The notes beneath the pieces are model-generated. The model did no database searches. It saw only the letters and a list, made by a program, of their open reading frames with translations, and was not told where the DNA came from. From contig UGYN01000002.1 of the NCBI GenBank assembly GCA_900457075.1, forward strand, positions 372,001 to 436,000: a stretch of DNA of 64,000 nt, given 5' to 3'. Source of the DNA: Serratia quinivorans (GTDB lineage: Bacteria; Pseudomonadota; Gammaproteobacteria; Enterobacterales; Enterobacteriaceae). The position numbers and the translations under genes were made by a program. Below are positions 1 through 10,555 of the stretch, in pieces (the stretch's first letter is position 1; each line of letters opens with the position of its first letter).

Positions 1-2771
1 GGCTCCAGCTTGGTCAGGGAAACGCCGTGCTGCTGAATATGACGCGCGGCATCCTGCGCCTCTTCCAGCTCCTCACGGATTTCTTCCACCCGATCCTGAA
101 GGGTTTCATCGTTTAGCAATGAAACCAGCGGTGTCAGACGGTTAAGTGCAGAAATGCCCTCTTTTGCCTGATCGTATTGCTGACGCTGCTGCTGGTTCTG
201 CGCTTCATGGTTATTCAGCGCGCGCTCGATTTCACCACGGCGGGTATTGAGACCACGGATCTCCGCTTCCGGATCGGCGTCAAAGGCTACCGCCAGATGG
301 TTACCGATAAAGCGGCTGAAGGCCTGGTGCGAACGCTGGGTTTTCTGCACGTCGAACGACAGGGTGGCATAACGCTCTGCCAACTTTTCCCGCTCGGCAT
401 GCAATATTTCCAGGCGATTCTCACGTGCGGCACGGCCAAACAACGGCACAGCCGGGTAACGCGAGTAACGCCACTGGCGTTCGGCAGTTTTAACCAACAC
501 CGCGCGGTCTTGTTCTTCGACGGCGAATACGCTGTCATCGAACGACTGCGGATCCCCCTCGATCAGATAGAGATCTTCCGGACAGTCTTCCAACCCTTCC
601 AGCATCTCGCGTACCAGTGACAGATCCGGCACCACAATGGCGTGGCGCGACGGGCCGTACAAGGCGGAGAAGTACGGTGCATCGTCGATGGTGACGTCGT
701 CGTAGATTTCAGACAGCAGCACGCCACCAAAACGTTCGGCCAGCGTGACCAGACGCTGATCTTCGGCACCGCCAGGCTGGCTGAGACGTTCAATTTGCGC
801 TTCAACGGCACGCTTACCGGCAGCCACTTCGTCGCGCTCAACGGTAGTTTCACGTTCGCGCTCCAGCAGTTGCTGCATGTACTCCGTCACCTGCTGGCTG
901 CTTTCAAGCGCTTCGCCACTCTGCTCACTAAGCTGGCTCAGAGCATCCTGCGCTGCCAACCAAATAGGGGCGCGGGTAGTCAGTTCGCGGATGCGTTGCT
1001 GAATTTGCTCCAGCTCCTGGCGCATTTCCATCCGACGCTCACCAGCATCGCTAACACCCTGCGACAGCGATTCCAGACGCTCTTCCAGCTCTTGTTGCAG
1101 GGCATCAAGTTCGTCCGGCTGATACTGCTGGCCATGGCGCTTACAGAATTCCTGCAACAGACGCTCGGCATCCTGCTGGGAGCGCAGACGCTGTTCCAGC
1201 TCGCTCAGGCGCATACGCAAAGGTTGCACGCGTTCGGCAAGGTGTTGCTGTGATGGCCAGTCGCGCAGCAATTCGCGCGCGCACTGCCAGGCTTCACTGC
1301 GGCTGACCTGACCGGCGATTTTACCCACCAGCTGATATGCCTGTTCAAACTGGCCGTGCGCGGCGTCGGCCACGCTCAGTTTTTGCTCGAGCATCAGCAG
1401 TGCTTCTGTCGCTTCCTGCTCGCGCGCCTGGAAAGTATCCAGCCAGTGTTCGGCATTTTCGGCGGTCAGTTCTGGCAGTTGGCACAACGTGCGTGCGCGA
1501 TCCAGTGCCTGCAACGCCTGCTGATATTGAATGGCGCGGGTCTGCTGCACGTCGAGCGCCTGCTGGTAGTCGGCGAGTTGGCTTTTCAGCTCATCCACTT
1601 CCAGTTCGGCTGCCTCGGCACGTGCTTCGTTTTCGGCCTGCTGTTCGCTGGCCTCCGCAACCACTTCATTCTGTTCTTCCAGTCGGTAGGTCAGCTCTTC
1701 CAGATCGCCTTCATAACGCTCGATCTTTTCCTGCTGACGCATCGCCGTTTGTACCAGATTCAGGTGATCGCTGGCGGCCTGATAATCGGTTTCCAGATCG
1801 GATTCCGCACCGCTCTGCTCCGCCAGTTCGCGCGCCATTTCCACATGACGGTATTGCTCGGCGGCCAACTGTTTGCGGCTGCCCAGCAGATCGTTACGCA
1901 GCGCCAGTGCCCCGTCCAGATGAATGCGCCGCTCATTGGCATGACGCATGTAGTCCGCCGCCACGTAAGAGGTGGCCTCGGAAATCAAATGTTTGAACAG
2001 GTCGCGGTCGGATTGGGTCACGCGGATCGCTTCGAGCGTCATGCGGTTTTCACGCAGCGCCGCTTCCATATCCTGGAATGCCTTGCGCACGCCGCTGTTT
2101 TCCGGCAACAGGTAGTCACGCAGCGAGCGGGTGATGGCGCTGGAAATACCGCCGTACAGCGAGGCTTCAATCAGACGATAGAACTTGCTGCGATCGGACG
2201 ATGAACGCAGGCGTTTCGGGATCACGCCCAGATCGAACATTAATGAGTGGTAATCGGTGATGGAGTTAAACTGCTTGAACTGCACCCCTTCCATCTCTTC
2301 AACGCGATCTTTCAGTTCCTGCAACGACAGCACGCGTGCCTGACGCTCGCCCACCGTTTGGGTCAAAAGTTCCGTCGGCTGCACCGCCGTCGGCAAGCCC
2401 TGAATAACGAACGGTTTGATGTCCACCTTGCGGTCACGGCCGGCAACCTGCTGCAGACGGACACCAACTACCACGCGTTGGTGGCGCGAGTTGAGCACGT
2501 CGAGGGTCGAATAACACACCCCGGCGCGCAGTTTACCGTGCAAACCTTTGTCGCGAGAGCCACTGGTGGCACCGGCTTCGGTGGTGTTACGAAAGTGCAA
2601 CAGCGTCAAATCGGGGATCAGCGCAGTGACGAAGGCCGCCATGGTGGTGGATTTCCCTGCCCCGTTACCGCCGGACAGCGTGGTCACCAGTTCATCGAGA
2701 TCAAAGGTGCGGGCAAAGAAGCCGTTCCAGTTAACCAACGTCAGCGAGCGAAATTTACCGCGTTCAATCAT
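1..2771 (-). CDS. mukB: Chromosome partition protein MukB, N-terminal ~923 residues (3' part outside window)
   Basis: MukB is the SMC-like ATPase of the MukBEF condensin, which compacts and segregates the chromosome. The reading frame stays open from the ATG at 2771 to the window edge. About 923 codons of a protein usually near 1,480 residues are present, so the C-terminal part is missing. The start reads [10 protein letters not shown], and the Walker A motif GGNGAGKST lies at residues 34-42. A long Gln/Glu/Leu-rich stretch typical of the coiled-coil arm follows, with a hinge-like globular part near the window edge. Its start overlaps the mukE stop by 4 bp (ATGA), so the two are translationally coupled. 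It is the last gene of cmoM-mukF-mukE-mukB. The identification is very secure. Confidence 0.97.
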   Translation of the reverse strand, partial: MIERGKFRSLTLVNWNGFFARTFDLDELVTTLSGGNGAGKSTTMAAFVTALIPDLTLLHFRNTTEAGATSGSRDKGLHGKLRAGVCYSTLDVLNSRHQRVVVGVRLQQVAGRDRKVDIKPFVIQGLPTAVQPTELLTQTVGERQARVLSLQELKDRVEEMEGVQFKQFNSITDYHSLMFDLGVIPKRLRSSSDRSKFYRLIEASLYGGISSAITRSLRDYLLPENSGVRKAFQDMEAALRENRMTLEAIRVTQSDRDLFKHLISEATSYVAADYMRHANERRIHLDGALALRNDLLGSRKQLAAEQYRHVEMARELAEQSGAESDLETDYQAASDHLNLVQTAMRQQEKIERYEGDLEELTYRLEEQNEVVAEASEQQAENEARAEAAELEVDELKSQLADYQQALDVQQTRAIQYQQALQALDRARTLCQLPELTAENAEHWLDTFQAREQEATEALLMLEQKLSVADAAHGQFEQAYQLVGKIAGQVSRSEAWQCARELLRDWPSQQHLAERVQPLRMRLSELEQRLRSQQDAERLLQEFCKRHGQQYQPDELDALQQELEERLESLSQGVSDAGERRMEMRQELEQIQQRIRELTTRAPIWLAAQDALSQLSEQSGEALESSQQVTEYMQQLLERERETTVERDEVAAGKRAVEAQIERLSQPGGAEDQRLVTLAERFGGVLLSEIYDDVTIDDAPYFSALYGPSRHAIVVPDLSLVREMLEGLEDCPEDLYLIEGDPQSFDDSVFAVEEQDRAVLVKTAERQWRYSRYPAVPLFGRAARENRLEILHAEREKLAERYATLSFDVQKTQRSHQAFSRFIGNHLAVAFDADPEAEIRGLNTRRGEIERALNNHEAQNQQQRQQYDQAKEGISALNRLTPLVSLLNDETLQDRVEEIREELEEAQDAARHIQQHGVSLTKLE

Positions 2772-3496
2772 TCCTGTTCATCCTCTGCACTGTCCGGTGT
2801 GGTATCAAGCGGCGAGTCTTCCGCATCGCTCTCATCATTCAGCAACAGGCTGTTTTCAACCGGCATTGCTTCGCCGTCGCGGATCATACGCAACTGCGCT
2901 TCACGCGGATCGTCACCGCTGCGCACATCGGCGCCAAAGCGGAACACCGCCTCGGTAATACGGAACTTGCTGCTGTCGTTGCCCATGAAATAGACCATGC
3001 CCAAACGACGCAGACGGTTCAGTGAAGTACGTACTTTTTCATGCAGCTTCTGGCGATCGAGATCCGAGCCGGTAGAACGCTGATTAACGAACTTCAGCAA
3101 TTTGCTCTCGTCCGCCAGGCTCAGCAGCTCGTCGTACAGCTCTTGATGGCTGAAAATGCCCTCATGCGCCAGACGTTCCGGGCTGAGATACAGATAGCAC
3201 AGGATTTTCCCCACCATCATATCCAGCTCGGACAGCACCGAACGCGGGATCAGCGTGGTAGAGCGTGGACGCAGATAGAAGAATCCTTCCGGCGCGCGGA
3301 TCAGCTCTACGCTGTAACGGGTGTAGAATTCTTCCAGTTCATCCTGGAAATCCATTAAGAAGGCGTGGTTGTCCAGTTCATCGATACCGATGTGACGACC
3401 CGCACGCAGTTGGCTGTCCAGCGCCGGGAACAGCGCGTTAGACAATGCCTTGGCCAGCTTGACTGGCATTATTTGTTCAATATTTGTCGATGACAT
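2768..3496 (-). CDS. mukE: Chromosome partition protein MukE
   Basis: MukE is the kite (winged-helix) subunit that bridges MukF and MukB in the condensin complex. The 242-residue product begins [19 protein letters not shown] chose this start because it matches the family N terminus; an upstream in-frame extension to 3577 would lie inside mukF. The body contains the conserved stretch [20 protein letters not shown] and ends in an acidic tail, as in relatives. The start overlaps the 3' end of mukF by 20 bp, and the stop overlaps the mukB start by 4 bp. This fits tightly coupled translation of the three subunits. Confidence 0.96.
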   Translation of the reverse strand: MSSTNIEQIMPVKLAKALSNALFPALDSQLRAGRHIGIDELDNHAFLMDFQDELEEFYTRYSVELIRAPEGFFYLRPRSTTLIPRSVLSELDMMVGKILCYLYLSPERLAHEGIFSHQELYDELLSLADESKLLKFVNQRSTGSDLDRQKLHEKVRTSLNRLRRLGMVYFMGNDSSKFRITEAVFRFGADVRSGDDPREAQLRMIRDGEAMPVENSLLLNDESDAEDSPLDTTPDSAEDEQE

Positions 3497-4799
3497 GGGC
3501 CTGGACCTTGGCTCCGTAATCATTGATTGCCTGCCACTGTGCCGGCAACCCTGAAAAATCTGCTTCAGCCACACCAAGGCGCACTGCCTGGTCGACCACT
3601 AAACGTGCCACATCGAAATGACGAGCACGCGGATATTGCGCCAGATAATCGCGCATTACCGCCCCTAAATTGAGCGGCATCTGTTGTTCCTGATAAATCT
3701 TCAGTGCTTGTTCGATCATTGCCGCCAGTTGCTCACGGATTTCGCTGAACTCTTCGAACTCCAGATCCGGCGGCAGTTCCCCGGTCACTTCCTCGCTGCG
3801 CAGCGCCAGTTCCTCGTCTCGCATATCCAGCAGACGGTCGGCATTGGCATGGGTCAGTGTCCATGGGTTGTCGAAATAGTTTTGCACCGACTGACGCAAA
3901 CGCTGGGCGAACACCCGGTTCTTGTCCATGTCGATCGCGGTACGGATAAATTTATGCACGTGGCGGTCGTAGCCAATCCACAGGTCAATCGCCTGCTGGC
4001 CCCAACTGATAATGCGGTCGAGCTTGCTTTGCAGATCGAACACCAGTTTGTCGATAAAGCCCAGTTCCGCGCCACCCAGCGTGGCATCCTGAATTCGCAA
4101 CAGGTTGGCCTGCAGTTTATCGCCCGCCGCCTCCAGCGTATCCTGCAGTTCGCGCAGAGTACCCGAGGTTTCGGACAGCAGCATCTCACAGCTGGAGATC
4201 GCCGCACGCCAGTCTTTGTTCAGCAGCGCTGCGATGTCGTCCTTCACGCCCTGCTGTTGTTCATCCATAATGCGCTGGGTCAAATCGATACTGTCGAAGA
4301 TTTCCGCCACCGAATATTTCAGCGGTGCAAACACGTTGCGGTGCCAGTGGAAATCGTCACCGCCCTCATCGGCAGCGTCGGCGGCGCGTTTGAGCTCCTG
4401 CGCCACAATTGACAACTGCATCGACAAACGCAGCGTGGAGAATTCGCGCTGACGGATATAGTAATCGGTAATACCTATGCCCAGCGGCGTCAGACGGTAA
4501 ATCGCGTTACCGTCCGCCAGTTCGCTGATAAAACGGTTTAACAGGCGCTGGCGCACCATGTCGTTAATCGCATTGTTGGCGCGCACGGCCACCGTTTCAT
4601 GCGTCTGTTCGAAACCCTTGCTGACATGGCGAAATGCATCAACCAGCTCACCTTCGCTCATCTCGCCGTCCAGCCGCTCGCCGTTCAAAGTGGCGATAGC
4701 AAGCAAAAACGCGAGACGCTCCGTAGGGAGCGAAATAGAGAAATCATTTTTCCGTGCCCAGGCGACCAGTTCGGGTACTGTCTGGGAAAATTCACTCAT
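3477..4799 (-). CDS. mukF: Chromosome partition protein MukF (kleisin)
   Basis: MukF is the kleisin subunit of MukBEF. It dimerises through its N-terminal winged-helix region and binds the MukB heads and MukE. The 440-residue product has the usual family length and starts [19 protein letters not shown]. The ATG at 4799 overlaps the cmoM stop by 4 bp (ATGA). The C terminus runs 20 bp into mukE. The middle is strongly helical and rich in Leu/Gln/Glu, as expected for the dimerisation and coiled-coil segment. The operon order cmoM-mukF-mukE-mukB is the same as in E. coli. Confidence 0.96.
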   Translation of the reverse strand: MSEFSQTVPELVAWARKNDFSISLPTERLAFLLAIATLNGERLDGEMSEGELVDAFRHVSKGFEQTHETVAVRANNAINDMVRQRLLNRFISELADGNAIYRLTPLGIGITDYYIRQREFSTLRLSMQLSIVAQELKRAADAADEGGDDFHWHRNVFAPLKYSVAEIFDSIDLTQRIMDEQQQGVKDDIAALLNKDWRAAISSCEMLLSETSGTLRELQDTLEAAGDKLQANLLRIQDATLGGAELGFIDKLVFDLQSKLDRIISWGQQAIDLWIGYDRHVHKFIRTAIDMDKNRVFAQRLRQSVQNYFDNPWTLTHANADRLLDMRDEELALRSEEVTGELPPDLEFEEFSEIREQLAAMIEQALKIYQEQQMPLNLGAVMRDYLAQYPRARHFDVARLVVDQAVRLGVAEADFSGLPAQWQAINDYGAKVQAHVIDKY

Positions 4800-5581
4800 A
4801 GTTCGTCCTTCAGGTTTGGTTTATGCGCCATGACGTGAATATAGCGCCCCAAACTCACGTACGGCTCCTGCCGGCAATAGTGCTGTTCAAGCGCCAGTAA
4901 CTCTTCAAATTTTTGTGTCTGTAACTGCCTGCTCTGCAGATAATCGTGGAACACCCGCACGCCGGTTTTCCCGCTGATACGCATGCCCAACTGTTCCAGC
5001 CAGCCGTACACCTGCGGTGGACTATGCGGGTACTGCGGCGACAGCGAACGCTTTCTGCGTCTTCTGACCTCTGGGTTCACCAGTTGGAAATTACCCAACA
5101 CCACGTTACGCATCAAGAGGCCATTGGCGTTAAAGAACATCAATGACAGTGCGCCACCCGGCAACAGGCAATTAAATAACGCCTGCAGCGCAGCCTCAGG
5201 TTCGGCGATCCATTCAAGCACCGCATGGAACAATATCAGATCAACCGGCTGTTCCAAGTGTTGACCAATATCCTGGGCTGAACTTTGTATGAATTGCATG
5301 TTCTGGCTCACACCTTTCTGCTCAGCCAGCAACGCGGCGCGTTGGATCATCTCACCAGAAAGATCGCACAACAACACCTGATGTCCTAATTCTGCCAATT
5401 GGCAGGCCATATGGCCTTCGCCACCGCCGGCATCCAGAATGCGCAGCGGCCGCTGCGGCAACTGGGCCAACAGCGTGGTCAGATCCTGCCAAACCACAGC
5501 CTGGCGGATTTTCCCTTTGGTGGTGCCGTAAATATTACGCGCAAACTTTTCAGCAATATCGTCAAAATTGCGATCCTGCAT
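4796..5581 (-). CDS. cmoM: tRNA 5-carboxymethoxyuridine methyltransferase CmoM (SmtA)
   Basis: CmoM is an S-adenosylmethionine-dependent methyltransferase. It methylates 5-carboxymethoxyuridine to its methyl ester at the wobble position of certain tRNAs. The 261-residue protein starts [20 protein letters not shown], matching the family start; an ORF extending to 5632 adds an unconserved leader. The class I SAM-binding motif LDAGGGEG is near residue 50, followed by LCDLSGEMI. The C-terminal stretch [18 protein letters not shown] is a family hallmark. It is the first gene of the muk operon and overlaps mukF by 4 bp. It is divergent from elyC. Confidence 0.94.
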   Translation of the reverse strand: MQDRNFDDIAEKFARNIYGTTKGKIRQAVVWQDLTTLLAQLPQRPLRILDAGGGEGHMACQLAELGHQVLLCDLSGEMIQRAALLAEQKGVSQNMQFIQSSAQDIGQHLEQPVDLILFHAVLEWIAEPEAALQALFNCLLPGGALSLMFFNANGLLMRNVVLGNFQLVNPEVRRRRKRSLSPQYPHSPPQVYGWLEQLGMRISGKTGVRVFHDYLQSRQLQTQKFEELLALEQHYCRQEPYVSLGRYIHVMAHKPNLKDEL

Positions 5582-5732
5582 GGACAACGGCTCCGCTGAT
5601 CTTATCCGGCTGGGGGCAAAGTACCAGCCCATTCAAACCTGCTATTTTGGCACAGACTGGCTTAGAATGAATCTTCTTGCGGCCTGATTGTGCCCGGATG
5701 TCGTTTTTTCGCCCAAAAGGACCTGATTTTTG

Positions 5733-6506
5733 ATGCTGTTTAACCTGAAAAAGTTCATTGGTGCCATTTTAATGCCGTTGCCCGCGCTGTTACTGCTGAT
5801 GGGACTGGCGCTGTTACTGCTGTGGTTCACCCGTTGGCAAAAAAGCGGCAAGGTCATTTTCACGCTGAGCTGGCTGTTTTTACTGCTTTTCAGCCTGCAG
5901 CCGGTGGCCGACAGATTACTGCGCCCGATAGAATCTGAGTATGTCACCTATCGTGGCAATGACCCGGTGAATTATATCGTGGTGCTGGGTGGCGGCTATA
6001 CCTTTAATCCGGATTGGGCGCCCAGTTCCAATCTGATCGGCAATAGCCTGCCGCGAGTCACGGAAGGTGTGCGCTTATATCTCGCCCATCCAGGGGCGAA
6101 AATGGTGTTTACCGGCGCCGGGAGTCCCAAAACCCTGAGTAACGCGGCAACCGCGGCGCAGGTGGCGGAAAGCCTGGGAGTCCCCCGCAGTGATATCGTG
6201 CTGTTGGATCGCCCGTTGGATACCGAGCAGGAGGCATTGCAGGTGTCGAAGCTGGTCGGCCAGCAGCCGTTTATTCTGGTGACTTCAGCCAACCATTTAC
6301 CGCGCGCCATGCGCTTCTTTGAAGCCAAGGGGCTGCACCCGATCCCGGCGCCGGCCAATCAGTTGGCCATCAGTTCACGATTGAATATCTGGGATCGGGT
6401 GGTGCCTTCGGCGATGTTCCTCGGCCACAGCGAGCGGGCCTGGTATGAAACGCTGGGCAGCCTGTGGCAACGGCTGAAAGGCTCCGATGAAGTATCTGTC
6501 GACTGA
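5733..6506 (+). CDS. elyC: Envelope biogenesis factor ElyC (DUF218 family)
   Basis: ElyC (YcbC) is an inner-membrane protein linked to peptidoglycan assembly and to enterobacterial common antigen/undecaprenyl-phosphate balance. The 257-residue protein has two N-terminal hydrophobic segments (about residues 8-30 and 38-55). A DUF218 domain follows, with the hallmarks YIVVLGGGYTF, VFTGAGSPKTLSNA and VTSANHLPRAMRFF. I prefer the ATG at 5733 over the adjacent TTG at 5730; an AAAGGA ribosome-binding site lies about 12 bp upstream. It is convergent with ycbJ, separated by only 6 bp. It sits beside cmoM as in E. coli. Confidence 0.93.
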   Translation: MLFNLKKFIGAILMPLPALLLLMGLALLLLWFTRWQKSGKVIFTLSWLFLLLFSLQPVADRLLRPIESEYVTYRGNDPVNYIVVLGGGYTFNPDWAPSSNLIGNSLPRVTEGVRLYLAHPGAKMVFTGAGSPKTLSNAATAAQVAESLGVPRSDIVLLDRPLDTEQEALQVSKLVGQQPFILVTSANHLPRAMRFFEAKGLHPIPAPANQLAISSRLNIWDRVVPSAMFLGHSERAWYETLGSLWQRLKGSDEVSVD

Positions 6507-6512
6507 TCGGCG

Positions 6513-7409
6513 TTAACCGGTAATCCAGGGCAGCAGTTGTTTGGACGCATAGTCAAACGGCTGCCGCTCCAGTTTGCCGGTATGAATCAACCGCCCTACC
6601 GCTTCCCATACCACATACAACCAACGCCGCATCAGGAAGGACTCCGCTACCGGCGCACGTTGCAAATAATAAAACAGCAACTGGCTCGGCATTCCCGCTT
6701 CACATAACCTGAATAACTCATATTCACGCGGTGCCCACAGCATCATTCCGGGGTTGAGCATCGCCAAGAGTTGATCGCTTTTCGGATCTTTCAACATACT
6801 GCGCAGCGACAAGTTACCGTGCACCAATACGCAAGGATCGTCGAAACCGACAAAAAAGTGGGTCAATGCTTCACGGGTGCGATACAACAAGCGGCGATCA
6901 TCCATCGTCAGCAGCGGCGAGTTGAGATTACCCAAGGTTGACCATAGCACTTCGACCCGTTGTTGATACCAACAGAACCAGTCGTTCTCCTGGGTGCTGT
7001 CTACCGTGCCCACGCAGCCATGACTGTCAATGCGGTGCCAGGCCAATACGCCATCGACAATCTGCTCCATCAACGTATTCCAACGATTCGGCGTGCGCGT
7101 CGGCGCCTCTACGGACACTCCACGCAAGCGCTCGATCAACAAGATTTCTTTATAGGGTGCCTGGTGCGTATAGACCACGCCATACACCGTCGGCAGGCGA
7201 ATATCCCCTTCACGTGACAGCATCGACAGCTTGTAAGCTTCTTGTTGGGCGATGCCCTGGCAGACAAAGCTTTTCGCCATCAGCGGGATCGCGTGGCCCT
7301 GTTGGTCATACAGTGAATACATGTGGGCATAAGGTTGTTCGCTGACGCGTTCCAACCGGCTGATGGACTCACCCAGCACAATACTCAGTTCGGCGCGTAA
7401 CTGCTCCAT
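6513..7409 (-). CDS. ycbJ: YcbJ, phosphotransferase-like protein of unknown function
   Basis: This 298-residue protein is recognisable as YcbJ from its sequence and its place between kdsB and elyC. It resembles the aminoglycoside phosphotransferase/kinase-like fold. A catalytic-loop-like stretch VLVHGNLSLRSML (about residues 192-204) is followed by AMLNPGMMLW, where the metal-binding aspartates of active kinases would lie. Both positions look altered: HGN replaces HGD and NPG replaces DPG or DWE. Activity as a kinase is therefore doubtful. No function is established that I know of. It lies 148 bp after kdsB on the same strand. Confidence 0.88.
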   Translation of the reverse strand: MEQLRAELSIVLGESISRLERVSEQPYAHMYSLYDQQGHAIPLMAKSFVCQGIAQQEAYKLSMLSREGDIRLPTVYGVVYTHQAPYKEILLIERLRGVSVEAPTRTPNRWNTLMEQIVDGVLAWHRIDSHGCVGTVDSTQENDWFCWYQQRVEVLWSTLGNLNSPLLTMDDRRLLYRTREALTHFFVGFDDPCVLVHGNLSLRSMLKDPKSDQLLAMLNPGMMLWAPREYELFRLCEAGMPSQLLFYYLQRAPVAESFLMRRWLYVVWEAVGRLIHTGKLERQPFDYASKQLLPWITG

Positions 7410-7522
7410 AAGGGAAAAGCCTCAAGAGAAATAGAGGAGACGCTGACATCATCGAACGCTGAACAGAAAAATTCTTCAACGCAGATCAACAAAATGGGGA
7501 TATTAAGAAGGGAAATCATATT

Positions 7523-7548
7523 GCCGGCGCGTTGCGTGACGCGCCGGC
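7523..7548. terminator. GC-rich inverted repeat after kdsB
   Basis: A perfect 10-bp inverted repeat (GCCGGCGCGT / ACGCGCCGGC) with a 6-nt loop lies 10 bp beyond the kdsB stop codon. It could form a strong hairpin at the end of the kdsB message. The stretch after it on the minus strand (AATATGATTT) has only a poor T run, so Rho-independent termination is uncertain. It may instead act as an mRNA 3'-end stabiliser. Confidence 0.5.
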
Positions 7549-7557
7549 ATTCAATGC

Positions 7558-8307
7558 TCAGCCTTTGATACTGTCGCGCACGCGCTGCAAATCTTCCTGC
7601 GTATCGACACCCACGGTCGGCATTGCCTTGGCAACCGCCACGTGGATTTTTTCGCCGTACCACAGCACCCGCAACTGTTCCAGCAGCTCAATTTGCTCCA
7701 GCTGACTTGGCGCCCAGGTAACGTAACGGCGAACAAAACCGGCGCGATAGGCGTAAATACCTATGTGACGCAACAGGCTGTCGCCGATGCTTTCTTTGGA
7801 TTGGGCAAAGCGTTCGCGATCCCATGGAATGGTGGCGCGTGAGAAATAGAGCGCATAACCCTGTGCATCCATCACCACTTTGACCGCATTGGGGTTAAAA
7901 GCTTCTTCTGCGCTTTCGATAGGCACCGCCAGGGTGGCCATTCCGGCCTGACTGCCCGCCAGATTTTCAGCCACCTGACGCACAATCACCGGTGGGATCA
8001 GTGGCTCATCACCCTGAACGTTAACGATGATTTCGTCATCAGCGAACCCATAATGCTCGATCACCTCTGCCAAGCGCTCGGTGCCGGAATTGTGATCGGC
8101 CCGGGTCATGCAGACTTCACCGCCTGCCGCTTTGACCGCTTCGGCTACTGCCGGGTGATCGGTCGCGACAATGACGCGGCTGGCGCCCGACTCGCGTGCA
8201 CGTTCCATAACATGCACCACCATCGGCTTGCCGTGGATATCGGCCAGCGGTTTACCCGGTAAACGGGTTGATGCATAACGGGCTGGAATAATAGCGATAA
8301 AACTCAT
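7558..8307 (-). CDS. kdsB: 3-deoxy-manno-octulosonate cytidylyltransferase (CMP-KDO synthetase)
   Basis: KdsB activates KDO with CTP to form CMP-KDO, the donor for the inner core of lipopolysaccharide. The 249-residue protein has the nucleotide-binding N terminus [19 protein letters not shown]. It also has the conserved [11 protein letters not shown] motif near residue 97 and the [10 protein letters not shown] and [13 protein letters not shown] stretches. The length is typical. Its ATG overlaps the ycaR stop by 4 bp (ATGA), giving a ycaR-kdsB pair. The nearby msbA-lpxK pair provides other lipid A/LPS functions. Confidence 0.97.
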   Translation of the reverse strand: MSFIAIIPARYASTRLPGKPLADIHGKPMVVHVMERARESGASRVIVATDHPAVAEAVKAAGGEVCMTRADHNSGTERLAEVIEHYGFADDEIIVNVQGDEPLIPPVIVRQVAENLAGSQAGMATLAVPIESAEEAFNPNAVKVVMDAQGYALYFSRATIPWDRERFAQSKESIGDSLLRHIGIYAYRAGFVRRYVTWAPSQLEQIELLEQLRVLWYGEKIHVAVAKAMPTVGVDTQEDLQRVRDSIKG

Positions 8308-8486
8308 GCGTGTTTCTCATCCAATGACAGCGCTCGCGCTTCATTTTCCAACAGCACGGGAATGCCGTCACGCAACGGATAGGCCAGGCCATCCACTTTG
8401 CAGACCAATTCCTGGTTTTCTTTATTGAAATAAAGCTTACCGGTGCAGACCGGGCAGGCAACGATTTCGAGTAAACGGTGATCCAT
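8304..8486 (-). CDS. ycaR: YcaR, Trm112-like small protein (UPF0434)
   Basis: This 60-residue protein belongs to the Trm112p-like family. It starts [20 protein letters not shown] and carries a CPVC knuckle at residues 11-14 and a further Cys at 29. A strong GGAGGAA ribosome-binding site sits 5-11 bp before the ATG at 8486. This decides the start against a long upstream in-frame extension to 8669 that has no conserved features. It overlaps kdsB by 4 bp. Trm112 relatives act as methyltransferase activators in archaea and eukaryotes; the role in enterobacteria is not established. Confidence 0.93.
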   Translation of the reverse strand: MDHRLLEIVACPVCTGKLYFNKENQELVCKVDGLAYPLRDGIPVLLENEARALSLDEKHA

Positions 8487-8630
8487 GCTTCCTCCAGGGT
8501 GGAGATTTAACGTCAGGAAAGTGCGTGAGGATAGCATAACGCTATGCGCCAGGTTAATCACCGGCTGTTTTGTCGCGGCATTTTTATCTGCCAGGGGGAT
8601 TGAATTGCCCCCGGCGCAGGCGTAGAATTT

Positions 8631-8646
8631 TGTGATGCAAGTCACA
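8631..8646. promoter_or_regulatory. Perfect CRP-consensus palindrome in the ycaQ-ycaR gap
   Basis: TGTGATGCAAGTCACA matches the CRP core consensus (TGTGA, six bases, TCACA) at all ten core positions and is flanked by T and A runs. It lies in the 289-bp gap (8487-8775) between ycaQ and ycaR. On the plus strand a 17-codon ORF (8662-8715, start [12 protein letters not shown]) begins 15 bp downstream. On the minus strand the site is about 150 bp upstream of ycaR. Which transcript it controls is not clear from sequence alone. No other gene was recognised in the gap. Confidence 0.6.
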
Positions 8647-8775
8647 AAAAAAGACATTATCATGATCAAACGTCTTCATAAAATCATCGCCCTGTTTGCC
8701 AACTTCAGCAACTGAGCCCCCCTTGTAACGAGCGGCGCTGAACATTCGTTTTACCCAAGCCGACAACGCCGTTCG

Positions 8776-10002
8776 TTATTCCACTTGCCAGCCAGTGCCC
8801 CACTCAAGGGCCAGCACCGCCGGAATATCCCCCAAAATAACCTGTGACGCACCGTGCCATTTTGCACTGCGGGTTATTGCCTGCCGAATATCCTGTACGC
8901 GTTGCTTACCAAAGCGAACCTTGGCCTGTGGGTGGAAACTGATGATTTCGAAAATACCCTGCCGACGATGCATTTTTGCATCGATGCGGCCAATCAACTC
9001 ACCGCGTTGCAACACCGGCAGCGTAAAGTAACCATACTGCCGTTTTTCTTTCGGCGTGTAGCATTCCAACCGGTAATCAAAATTGAATAATTCCAACGCA
9101 CGGCGACGATCCCAAACCACCGGATCGAACGGAGAAAGCAAAGTGGTCACTCTGGATTTTAACGCCCCTTGTTCTGCCAGTTGCAACTCTGCCGCCAGCG
9201 AATGGTGCACGTAAAATTCCCCGTCCAGACCGTCGATCCGCACGGGCAGCACTTCGCCCTGCTGTTGTAACGACGTCAGTAGCGCTTTCGGCGCCACTCG
9301 CTTCAAACGGTAGTAATCCGCCAGCCATTCGGCTCTGAAGATCCCCAGGAAACAACAGCTGCGCCTTAGCATTTCCTGTCGGGCATCATCGACAGATAAT
9401 ACATCCCGACTATCATCCCAGTGAGGTAATAATCTTTCCGTCAGATCGTAAACGCGATGGAAATTGCGCCGTTCGGCTACCATCAATTTACCAGCGGTGA
9501 ACAGGATTTCGAGATGGCGTTTTTCCGGCTTCCAATCCCACCAGCCGCTGTTGCCCTTCTTCTCGGCGCTAAAATCCGCCGAGCGCACCGGCCCAGCAGT
9601 TTCAATATGCTGCAATAGGGCATTTATCGCCGCCTGATGTTCCTGCATCCACTCTTCGGAGTACTTCCAACCCATACCCTGCGGTTGCAGCATTCGGTGA
9701 CGCAGCAGGCCAAAATCCTCAATGGGTAAAAAGCAGGCCTCGTGCGCCCAGTACTCGAACAGCCGGCGGCCAGCCAGTGCCTGTTCCAGCCATTCCGGCT
9801 GGTAGTCGCCCAGACGGCTGAACAGAACCAGGTAGGGGCTGCGCGCAACCACGCTGATGGTATCGATTTGCAGTAAACCCATACGCCCAATGGCGGCAAC
9901 CACATCGTCGGGCCTGGCTTTGCGTTTCATCGGGGATAGCAGCCCCTGTGCGGCAAGGTGGATCGCACGGGCGGCAGTAAGAGAAATAACCGGGGTGTTC
10001 AT
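8776..10002 (-). CDS. ycaQ: YcaQ, DNA glycosylase of the AlkZ/AlkX family (HTH_42)
   Basis: YcaQ/AlkX is a winged-helix DNA glycosylase that removes alkylated bases and unhooks interstrand crosslinks. The 408-residue protein has the QxD-type catalytic motif LLQIDTISVVARS, with Gln45 and Asp47, which marks the AlkX branch (AlkZ enzymes have QxQ). The later stretch LSPFDPVVWDRRRALELFNFDY is a family hallmark. The length is typical. It precedes ycaR-kdsB on the same strand as in E. coli. The cold-shock genes and ydcJ upstream separate it from lpxK, unlike in E. coli. Confidence 0.93.
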   Translation of the reverse strand: MNTPVISLTAARAIHLAAQGLLSPMKRKARPDDVVAAIGRMGLLQIDTISVVARSPYLVLFSRLGDYQPEWLEQALAGRRLFEYWAHEACFLPIEDFGLLRHRMLQPQGMGWKYSEEWMQEHQAAINALLQHIETAGPVRSADFSAEKKGNSGWWDWKPEKRHLEILFTAGKLMVAERRNFHRVYDLTERLLPHWDDSRDVLSVDDARQEMLRRSCCFLGIFRAEWLADYYRLKRVAPKALLTSLQQQGEVLPVRIDGLDGEFYVHHSLAAELQLAEQGALKSRVTTLLSPFDPVVWDRRRALELFNFDYRLECYTPKEKRQYGYFTLPVLQRGELIGRIDAKMHRRQGIFEIISFHPQAKVRFGKQRVQDIRQAITRSAKWHGASQVILGDIPAVLALEWGTGWQVE

Positions 10003-10112
10003 CCTGATATCCGAAGTGATTGAGCAATCGCTTGATAATAGTGGATATCGGGGAATTTATCTTCGCCAGTGCTTGGGGTGGCGGCACCGGCACTGGCGAG
10101 GAAGGGGGTGGG

Positions 10113-10334
10113 TCAGAACGCGATAACGTCTGCCGCTGACAGCCCGTGGGAGCTGCGATAGATCGAGAACTCAACGTTCTGACCTTCGTTTAACGATTTA
10201 TTTTTAGTATTGGCGATAGAACGACGGCTTACATAAATTTCGTCGCTACCATCTACCGGTGAAATAAAACCATAGCCTGCAGCCTGATCAAACCATTTCA
10301 CACGGCCCATTTGTAACACAGTATTTTTAAACAT
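10113..10334 (-). CDS. Divergent cold-shock-domain protein
   Basis: This 73-residue protein has a cold-shock domain fold signature (GRVKWFDQAAGYGFISP). RNP1 reads AGYGFI (residues 19-24) where KGFGFI is usual. RNP2 reads IYVSR (33-37) where VFVHF is usual, so key aromatic and His positions are lost. RNA or single-stranded DNA binding may be weakened or altered. It starts with an ATG at 10334 and lies 221 bp downstream of a canonical csp gene on the same strand. A terminator between them suggests independent transcription. It may be a specialised CspH/CspF-like paralogue; no specific name is justified. Confidence 0.85.
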   Translation of the reverse strand: MFKNTVLQMGRVKWFDQAAGYGFISPVDGSDEIYVSRRSIANTKNKSLNEGQNVEFSIYRSSHGLSAADVIAF

Positions 10335-10450
10335 AACTTATATCCTTTTACTTGAGCATCCTTAACAACGTCATTTTTATTATTGTTGGACGCTACCAGC
10401 CCATCCTAAAGTTTTTCGTAACAAACCTCTCGTGAGCAAAAAATAAAAAA

Positions 10451-10466
10451 CCCGCACTATGGCGGG
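10451..10466 (-). terminator. Rho-independent terminator of the downstream-facing csp gene
   Basis: On the minus strand a GCCCGC...GCGGGT hairpin with a short loop is followed by TTTTTTATTTTTT. It lies about 90 bp after the stop of the 69-residue csp gene (10556-10765) and before the divergent csp gene, so it separates the two transcripts. Confidence 0.75.
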
Positions 10467-10555
10467 CTTGTTGAACTTAATATCTTCCGCAATGATTCAG
10501 CGTAAACGCTTCATCATGGTTGTATTAAGTTCTCTTTACGTTATTCCCTGTTTAT

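Noticed and set aside
8584..8766. 60-codon minus-strand ORF between ycaQ and ycaR
   Set aside because: No domain-like pattern, and it runs through the CRP palindrome; probably chance.
10064..10098. 9-bp inverted repeat (CGCCAGTGC / GCACTGGCG) between the divergent csp gene and ycaQ
   Set aside because: No T run on either strand, so I did not call it a terminator; it may be a simple hairpin.
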